DNA from: Chitinophagales bacterium | GTDB taxonomy: Bacteria > Bacteroidota > Bacteroidia > Chitinophagales > JADIYW01 | Assembly (NCBI GenBank): GCA_023957215.1 | Contig: JAMLHH010000015.1 | Coordinates: 16,708 to 80,707 of the forward strand | DNA: 64,000 bases | Direction of reading: 5' to 3' | Shown here: positions 58,443 to 64,000 of the stretch, piece after piece | How positions within the stretch are numbered: position 1 is the stretch's first letter | Layout: each line of letters starts with the position of its first letter | Notes under the pieces: generated by a model | The model's database searches: none | Told to the model about the DNA's origin: nothing | What the model saw: the letters and a program-made list of their open reading frames with translations, nothing else | Program-made: the position numbers and the translations under genes

Positions 58443-58471
58443 AAAGATCGCCATTTTGGCGGTCTTTTTTT
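58443..58471 (+). terminator. Terminator after etfBA
   Basis: AAAGATCGCC (58443-58452) pairs with GGCGGTCTTT (58458-58467), one wobble, loop ATTTT, then T residues. Confidence 0.85.
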
Positions 58472-58513
58472 GTGTTATATATTCAAATGAGGTTTTTGGG
58501 TAGAATGCAATCC

Positions 58514-60025
58514 TTAATGGAGACTGGCGATTTTGTTTAGTTTGATTCCTACCAATTCTAATTGGATATTTTTTTCTTTTACCCTACTTTCAAAATCGGA
58601 AATAACTTCTATTATATCGTAATCCACTTGCGGACACATCGTGGCATCAATGGTCAAATGAGTTCCCGCCGGAATCAACTCTAAGATTTTTTTGAGCTTG
58701 GCTTTATTTAAAAATGAAGCTTGATTCCCAATATAAATAGTTGCCACTTCTTGACCATTTTGCTGGGAAGTATGGAGTTGGTAATCCGCTTTAAAATTGT
58801 GATGGACTATGAAATAAAGTGCCACTAAAAAACCAATACCTACCCCTATTAGCAAATCAGCAATCAGTGTAATGACAATCGTTACTATAAATGGAATATA
58901 TTGTTCTTTCTTGAGAGCAAACATACTTTTGTACAAGACAGGTTTGGTCAAATTGTAACCGGTGATAATCAATATGGCTGCTAACGATGCATAAGGAATC
59001 AGATTAAGTATAAAAGGTATCGTAGTAACAGTCAGAAGTAATAAAGAGCCGTGTGTAATAGTGGACAATTTTGATTTTCCACCGGCATCCACATTTGCCG
59101 AGCCTCTTACGATAACTGCAGTAATGGGCAATGCACCTATCATACCACAACTGACATTTCCGATACCTTGTGCAATTAATTCTCTATTGACAGGCGTGTT
59201 GTTTTTCTCTTTATCAATTTTGTCGATGGCCTCTATGCTCAACAAGGTTTCTAAAGTAGCTATCAGACCCACTACAAGACCATTTTCCCATACTAATCTA
59301 TTAAAGATACCTGAAAATTTTGGAAAAGTAATTCTTGAAAATACATCAGTAGGTATGTTGACTAACTGAGAAGAATGTAGTTCCCAATCATTGTTTAAAA
59401 GGTTAAATACGTAATTAGCCATTACTCCGACCAAAACTGCGATTAATGAAGAAGGTAGTTTTATTTTGTGTTTTAATTTGGGATAATTAAAAATCAAAAG
59501 AACTAACAAGGATAAGAAAGCTATCATTACTGCACCGGGAGCAATTCCTTGAATGACTTCCCTAAAATGAAACTCTTCTTTGAAACTAAAATTCTCCAAA
59601 CCTAATACAAGTGGAAATTGCTTGACTATCAGCATAATACCTATTGCTGCAAGCATGCCTTTGATGACAGAAGTCGGAAAGTAATAAACAATACCTCCAA
59701 ATTTCAAAATGCCTAAGGTCAATTGAAAGACACCGGCTATAATAACGGAAAGTAAAAAAATTCTATAATCGCCCATACTGGTAATTGCGGTATAGACGAT
59801 TGTCGCCAATCCTGCCGCCGGACCGGAGACTGCCAACTTAGCTCCACTAAGAATTCCTACAATCAAACCTCCAATAATTCCTGAAAAAATACCGGCATAT
59901 AAGGGAGCACCTGATGCCAAAGCAATTCCAAGACACAGTGGTAAAGCAACTAAAAAAACAGAAATTCCTGCCATCAAATCATGGCGCAACCATATATTTT
60001 TGTGGTGCTTGATTGTTTGTCTCAT
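58514..60025 (-). CDS. SulP-family inorganic anion transporter
   Basis: The 503-residue protein has about 11-12 membrane helices (from FLVALPLCLGIALASGAPLYAGIFSG to IGVGIGFLVALYFIV) with SulP motifs GAKLAVSGPAAGLATIVYT and a Gly-rich SGMIGALPITAVIVRGSAN-like stretch. The last 75 residues (GNQASFLNKAKLKKILELIP, LTIDATMCPQVDYDIIEVI) form a short STAS-like regulatory domain. SulP proteins move sulfate, bicarbonate or other anions by sodium or proton symport. The substrate is not decided here; no carbonic anhydrase is adjacent. Confidence 0.9.
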   Translation of the reverse strand: MRQTIKHHKNIWLRHDLMAGISVFLVALPLCLGIALASGAPLYAGIFSGIIGGLIVGILSGAKLAVSGPAAGLATIVYTAITSMGDYRIFLLSVIIAGVFQLTLGILKFGGIVYYFPTSVIKGMLAAIGIMLIVKQFPLVLGLENFSFKEEFHFREVIQGIAPGAVMIAFLSLLVLLIFNYPKLKHKIKLPSSLIAVLVGVMANYVFNLLNNDWELHSSQLVNIPTDVFSRITFPKFSGIFNRLVWENGLVVGLIATLETLLSIEAIDKIDKEKNNTPVNRELIAQGIGNVSCGMIGALPITAVIVRGSANVDAGGKSKLSTITHGSLLLLTVTTIPFILNLIPYASLAAILIITGYNLTKPVLYKSMFALKKEQYIPFIVTIVITLIADLLIGVGIGFLVALYFIVHHNFKADYQLHTSQQNGQEVATIYIGNQASFLNKAKLKKILELIPAGTHLTIDATMCPQVDYDIIEVISDFESRVKEKNIQLELVGIKLNKIASLH

Positions 60026-60165
60026 TTAATAAGTAAGTTGTTAAAAAGCTGTAAATATACTGCTTTTTAAATGAGAGGTTAGAATAAGAAATATGACACC
60101 TAATATTTCTCACTATAAGGACGAGTAATACAATATAGAGCTGAATGAATAAATCTTCAAACGGA

Positions 60166-61545
60166 TTATTTACTTAGAAATTCTTCAGTAAAGAATTTAA
60201 AGAAATAAGAAATAGTTTCTATCCCTTTCAGAAAGTTGAAAATCCCGTAATGTTCGTTAGGAGAGTGGATATCATCAGAATCTAATCCAAAACCCATCAA
60301 AACAGTTTTTACTTTGAGTTCTTCTTCAAATAGAGCAACGATGGGAATACTGCCTCCACCTCTTTGCGGTAAAGGTTTTACTCCGAAAGTGTGTTCCATT
60401 GCTTTTTCGGTTGCTTTGTATTCTAAAGAATCAGAAGGCACGACAGCCGGTTCGCCACCATGTTCTCTTTTGATTTTTACAGTCACAGATTCGGGTGCTA
60501 AAGATTGAAAATGTTTTTCAAATAGCGAACTGATTTTGTCGGAAGTTTGGTTGGGTACTAAACGCATAGAGATCTTTGCATGTGCTTTGGACGGTAAAAC
60601 CGTTTTTGCTCCATCACCTGTATATCCACCCCAAATACCATTGACATCTAAGGAGGGTCTGATAGCAGTACGTTCTATGGTGGTGTAACCTTTCTCTCCG
60701 GCAGTTTTGCCTACTTTTAAATCTGCTGCATAATCCTCTTCCGAGAAAGGTACTGCGTTGATGGCATCCCTATCTTCCTGACTTAATTCTACTACATCAT
60801 CATAAAAACCCTCGATAGTGATACGATTATTTTCATCTTTTAATTTGGAAATCATTTCACATAGGACGTTGACAGGATTTGCAACAGCTCCACCATATAC
60901 GCCGGAATGCAAATCTCTGTTGGGACCTGTCACTTCCACTTCCATGTAAGAAAGACCTCTCAGACCTACAGTGATAGACGGAATATCGTTAGCAATCATA
61001 GATGTATCTGAAATCAAAATCACATCACAACTCAAACGCTCTTTTTCTGCTCTCACAAAATCACTTAGATGTACAGAACCTACTTCTTCTTCACCTTCAA
61101 TAATCATCTTTATATTACAAGGCAGTGCGTGCTGACTGATGAGCATCTCTACTGCTTTGACATGCATATAAAACTGTCCTTTATCGTCCGCAGAACCACG
61201 AGCATAGATAATATCATCTTTTATGACCGGCTCGAAAGGTGGAGAATTCCATAATTCATAAGGATCTTGCCGGTTGTACATCATGAGTATTAGCCCATAT
61301 TAATACAGTAGGAGTTTATTATCTATAATTTTTTCACCATAAACGATAGGGAAACCTTTAGTGGGACAAATTTCAGTGTTGTCCAAACCTGCATCGTCCA
61401 TCTTTTGTTTGACAAATTCCGCAGTTCTTAACACATCCTCTTTGAATTTTGGATCTGCGCTGACAGATGGTATTTTTAATAGGTCTATCAACTCATTGAT
61501 ATATCTATCTTTATTTTGCTCTATCAAAGGTTTTATAAAATCCAT
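60166..61545 (-). pseudogene. M20-family dipeptidase, broken by two frameshifts
   Basis: An intact enzyme of about 460 residues can be restored. The start (61545-61313) reads DFIKPLIEQNKDRYINELIDLLKIPSVSAD and ends at IIDNKL. A middle piece in another frame (about 61312-61267) reads PTVLIWANTHDVQPA, and the rest (about 61265 to 60166) resumes at DPYELWNSPPFEPVI, with RGSADDKGQFYMH, GEEEVGS and the C-terminal GGSIPIV. The two shifts cancel, but the middle piece also disturbs the metal-binding HxD motif (expected GHYDV, here NTHDV). All within 50 bases. M20 dipeptidases cleave dipeptides using two zinc ions. Confidence 0.85.
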
Positions 61546-61573
61546 AGCTTGTTTCGTTTAAGTGATTAAAGTA

Positions 61574-61581
61574 CAAAATTA
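61574..61581 (-). promoter_or_regulatory. -7 box (TAATTTTG) of the M20 dipeptidase gene
   Basis: Full TAnnTTTG match on the minus strand, 29 bases before the ATG. Confidence 0.5.
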
Positions 61582-61638
61582 CATTTTAACATTTTAATCT
61601 ATGTCTTTTTCACCTTAAATAAGAATAATTCTTTCCTT

Positions 61639-61684
61639 CAATATTATTTGGCACTACCAAACAATATTATTTGTTACTGCCAAA
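61639..61684. repeat. Two tandem 23-bp repeats with internal dyads
   Basis: CAATATTATTTGGCACTACCAAA (61639-61661, start shown in part here: CAATATTATTTG) is followed directly by a copy with three changes (61662-61684). Each contains a TTTGG..CCAAA-like dyad. They lie upstream of the M20 -7 box and could be operator sites. Confidence 0.6.
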
Positions 61685-61758
61685 TGAATATTTAACAGCT
61701 CAAAAATAGTACTGATGAATGCTACTGTTTTGTATTTGCTTATTTGGGTATAAAATAA

Positions 61759-62205
61759 TTAGGCTTTCAAGTTACGCTTTGTCAGAAAAAAATCATCTAA
61801 AAGCTTTTTGCATTCGGATTCTAAGACAGGTGATTTTATTTCCACATTTGGTAAAAGTGATTCCCATCTATCCGGCAATATATGTCTATTATCGTGAGTG
61901 CCAAAGACGATTTTTTTGAATCTCGCCAGACGAATTGCCCCTACACACATGACACAAGGTTCAAGAGTGATATAGATACTGCAATCTTGAAGATATTTTG
62001 AACCTAAATTATTGGTAGCAGAAGTAATAACTAACATTTCCGCATGGGCAGTGACATCTTTGAGTCTTTCTACCTGATTATATGCTTTTGCAATGATTCT
62101 GTCTTGATAGGTGATTACTGCGCCTATCGGAACTTCTCCCTCTTGCGAAGCGTATCGTGCTTGTTTGATAGCTTCACGCATGAAAAATTCATCGGTAAGT
62201 ATCAT
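61759..62205 (-). CDS. tadA: tRNA-adenosine deaminase / nucleoside deaminase
   Basis: The 148-residue protein has the zinc-binding deaminase motifs VTAHAEMLVI (His and catalytic Glu) and TLEPCVMCVGAIRLARF (two Cys), with the N-terminal MREAIKQARYASQEGEVPIGAV typical of TadA. TadA converts A34 to inosine in tRNA-Arg(ACG). Some close relatives act on guanine or cytosine, so specificity is probable, not certain. It starts 1 base after the methyltransferase stop. Confidence 0.88.
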   Translation of the reverse strand: MILTDEFFMREAIKQARYASQEGEVPIGAVITYQDRIIAKAYNQVERLKDVTAHAEMLVITSATNNLGSKYLQDCSIYITLEPCVMCVGAIRLARFKKIVFGTHDNRHILPDRWESLLPNVEIKSPVLESECKKLLDDFFLTKRNLKA

Positions 62206-62958
62206 CTAATCGTTAGCAATTTTCTCTATGATAAGGATGTATCTGTCAGAAGTTTTTGGGTCGAAAGGGTGAAGTTGATAATCGCCAAACTCTTTGACAA
62301 GTTTGAAACTTTCGGCTTGTATCATTTGATAAAAGTGCACAGGTTTGAGAATTTGCACCTCTTCAGAAAACATAGATACCTTAGTACCATCATCCACTTT
62401 GATAGTTTTATATAAAATATTGTTCTCTACATATCTTCTAATATAAAAGTGTATATTATCTATTACCTTTTCTTCTCTTTCAACCAAATTATCTATTACT
62501 TTTTCTACGTTCATGAAATCTATCATGGCACGTCCACCGGGTTTCAACCCTTTGCAAATAGATGAGATGACGGCTTGGTTTTCTCTCAAATTTTTAAAAT
62601 AACCGAAGCTTGTAAAGAAATTAAAAGTATAATCAAAATAGTTGATTCTGAAAGGTAATCTCATATCGTGGATGTAAAAATCGAGATTGTCGCACTGATA
62701 TTGGCTGGATGCAAAGTTGATACTCTTTTCAGCGATATCTATACCGATTACTTTTGTATAACCTTTTTGAGCTAAGTGATGGGAGTGTCTTCCTCTTCCA
62801 CAAGCCAAATCAAAAATTTTAGAATCTTGTGGTATCTCTAACCATGCTGTAATTTTATCGATAAATTGACTGGCTTCTTCTTCATTTCTATCTTTATAAA
62901 GTATGGGATAATAAGGTGAATCAAACCATACTTCATACCATTTTGGTGTATTATTCAT
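62206..62958 (-). CDS. Class I SAM-dependent methyltransferase
   Basis: From ATG 62958 (250 residues) the protein has the SAM-binding motif IFDLACGRGRHSHHLA near residues 50-65 and VIGIDIAEKSINFA. The longer frame from 63009 would cross the -7 box (62992-62999), so I reject that start. Substrate unknown. It is followed immediately by tadA, which hints at a tRNA link but proves nothing. Confidence 0.85.
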   Translation of the reverse strand: MNNTPKWYEVWFDSPYYPILYKDRNEEEASQFIDKITAWLEIPQDSKIFDLACGRGRHSHHLAQKGYTKVIGIDIAEKSINFASSQYQCDNLDFYIHDMRLPFRINYFDYTFNFFTSFGYFKNLRENQAVISSICKGLKPGGRAMIDFMNVEKVIDNLVEREEKVIDNIHFYIRRYVENNILYKTIKVDDGTKVSMFSEEVQILKPVHFYQMIQAESFKLVKEFGDYQLHPFDPKTSDRYILIIEKIAND

Positions 62959-62991
62959 ACAATAAACGTTAAATTTCGCCACAAAGATACG

Positions 62992-62999
62992 AATCTTAA
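62992..62999 (-). promoter_or_regulatory. -7 box (TATCTTTG) of the methyltransferase-tadA operon
   Basis: Full TAnnTTTG match on the minus strand, 34 bases before ATG 62958. Confidence 0.55.
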
Positions 63000-63158
63000 T
63001 CGTGGACACTTATTAAATTTAAGTTCATTTTTTTGTGAAAAAGCAATTGAAGATTCTTGACTAAAAACAATTCCTTTATAAAATATGCTGTTTAAAGGTT
63101 TTTTGTTATTTTAAATATAAAATTGAACATTGCAATCACTTGTAGGTTTTATATACAA

Positions 63159-64000
63159 ATGCAAAATTTTATAGTGGCACGAGATAGTCAATGGATAAAA
63201 GCCAGTTTATTCATAGCAGGACTTTATAGTGTCATTTGGGGAATGATAGCAATGTTTTTCCCTGAGTTTTGGTTAAATTTTGCTTTGAAAGAATTTGTGC
63301 CGATTCTCAGGATATTGGGAGTTTTTAGTTTCACGTTGGGAATAGGTTTTTTGATTGCCTATACAAATCCTTTGAGACATTGGCCGATAATTTTGATAGG
63401 ATTGATTAGCAAGGTGATTATCTTTTCTACCGTACTGTTTCATTTTCTATATAACGACCTTTCCTCACAAATTTTGAAAATGAGCATTGTTAATGATGCA
63501 ATTTGGATAGTTCCTTTTGGTCTTATTATTTATAATGTTTATATCCATGAATATCTTTTGGATCGTGAGTTGATTCTTTTTAGCGAGCATGATTTGAAGC
63601 ATTTACTTCTTTGGCACGATACCAACAAGCATAATTCTTTATTTAAGATGTCTCAAACCCAACCTGTTATGTTGGTCTTTTTGAGGCATTTTGGCTGTAC
63701 TTTTTGTAGAAGTATGATACAGAAATTGAAAGAAAATAGAAGTTTTATAGAGTCAAAAGGAATAAAGATTGTTTTAATCCATCAGATCAATGCTATTGAT
63801 GCCCAAGCGTTTTTGAAAAGATATGAAATGGACGACTTGGATTTAATTGGTGATCCCGAGTTGATTTTATACAAAGGTTTTAATTTGGAAAAAGGGAAAT
63901 TCTTTAAAATTTTTGGTTTAAAGGGTTTGAAAGAAATGTTTTTAAAAGGGAAAATACTGAAATACGGAATCGGGATGTTTAAAGATGAAGATCCTTTTCA
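63159..64000 (+). CDS. Membrane-anchored peroxiredoxin-like (PRXL2/SelL-type) protein, cut by window edge
   Basis: The frame opens at ATG 63159 and runs off the right edge after 280 residues without a stop. The first 135 or so residues form four membrane helices (LFIAGLYSVIWGMIAMFF, LGVFSFTLGIGFLIAY, WPIILIGLISKVIIFSTVLF, AIWIVPFGLIIYNVYI). Then a thioredoxin-fold domain begins (PVMLVFLRHFGCTFCRSMIQKL) with C180 and C183 in a CxxC arrangement and continues with KIVLIHQIN and GDPELILYKGF. Related PRXL2-type domains carry out thiol redox reactions. The DoxX-like membrane part fused to such a domain is unusual. Its substrate is unknown. Confidence 0.8.
   Translation, partial: MQNFIVARDSQWIKASLFIAGLYSVIWGMIAMFFPEFWLNFALKEFVPILRILGVFSFTLGIGFLIAYTNPLRHWPIILIGLISKVIIFSTVLFHFLYNDLSSQILKMSIVNDAIWIVPFGLIIYNVYIHEYLLDRELILFSEHDLKHLLLWHDTNKHNSLFKMSQTQPVMLVFLRHFGCTFCRSMIQKLKENRSFIESKGIKIVLIHQINAIDAQAFLKRYEMDDLDLIGDPELILYKGFNLEKGKFFKIFGLKGLKEMFLKGKILKYGIGMFKDEDPF

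Overview
This 64 kb window comes from an AT-rich bacterial chromosome that I assign to the Bacteroidota. The evidence is gene content (Bacteroidota-type large Cas9, DUF3098, the prs-rplY pair, PepSY-like and META lipoproteins, SulP transporter) and promoter grammar: many genes carry a TAnnTTTG box 20-30 bases before the start codon and lack a strong Shine-Dalgarno sequence. I cannot place it below phylum. No rRNA or tRNA gene was seen.

Layout. 1-9.8 kb: start of an acyl-CoA carboxylase beta subunit, an ABC-F ATPase, malate:quinone oxidoreductase, a nitrobindin-like barrel protein, Lon, two small helical/Lys-Ala-rich proteins and a triple DUF2249 protein. 10.2-12.2 kb: PspC membrane protein with its PadR repressor. 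12.5-23.2 kb: a complete type II-C CRISPR-Cas locus: tracrRNA (minus strand), cas9, cas1, cas2, then 50 repeats of 47 bp with 49 spacers of exactly 30 bp, ending at the base where a truncated IS3-family element begins. 23.4-28.2 kb: hemerythrin protein, HsdR-N-like nuclease domain protein, small membrane protein, ClpB, MiaE. 28.5-33.5 kb: a four-gene operon (class III aminotransferase, FGGY kinase, class II aldolase, aldolase-like protein without catalytic histidines) flanked by an imperfect 39-bp inverted repeat. 34-35 kb: decayed IS4-type transposase. 35-43 kb: ndk, nrnA, FKBP lipoprotein, pdxJ, rplY, prs, a frameshifted amidase, DUF2147 protein, L,D-transpeptidase. 43.2-44.5 kb: decayed IS1380-type transposase. 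44.8-51 kb: two PepSY-like proteins beside a two-component system, META and NlpE-like lipoproteins, a zincin lipoprotein, a transglutaminase-like protein. 51-58.4 kb: ftsX, DUF3098, uppP, truB, ribF, tilS and etfBA. 58.5-64 kb: SulP transporter, a frameshifted M20 dipeptidase, tadA, a methyltransferase, and a membrane-anchored peroxiredoxin-like protein cut by the window edge.

How genes work together. The CRISPR locus has all parts for adaptation and interference. The repeat itself resembles a Bacteroidota promoter (TTG, 21 bases, TATATTCG) reading on the minus strand, ending at the spacer boundary, so each crRNA may be transcribed on its own, as known for Neisseria type II-C. A piece of the repeat lies inverted next to cas2, and the far end of the array has lost whatever flanked it. 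The aminotransferase/kinase/aldolase operon looks like an uncharacterised pathway in which a substrate is transaminated, phosphorylated and cleaved; its substrate is unknown. The rest is mostly housekeeping, with several decayed transposases and two enzyme genes broken by small frameshifts that may be real lesions or sequence errors.
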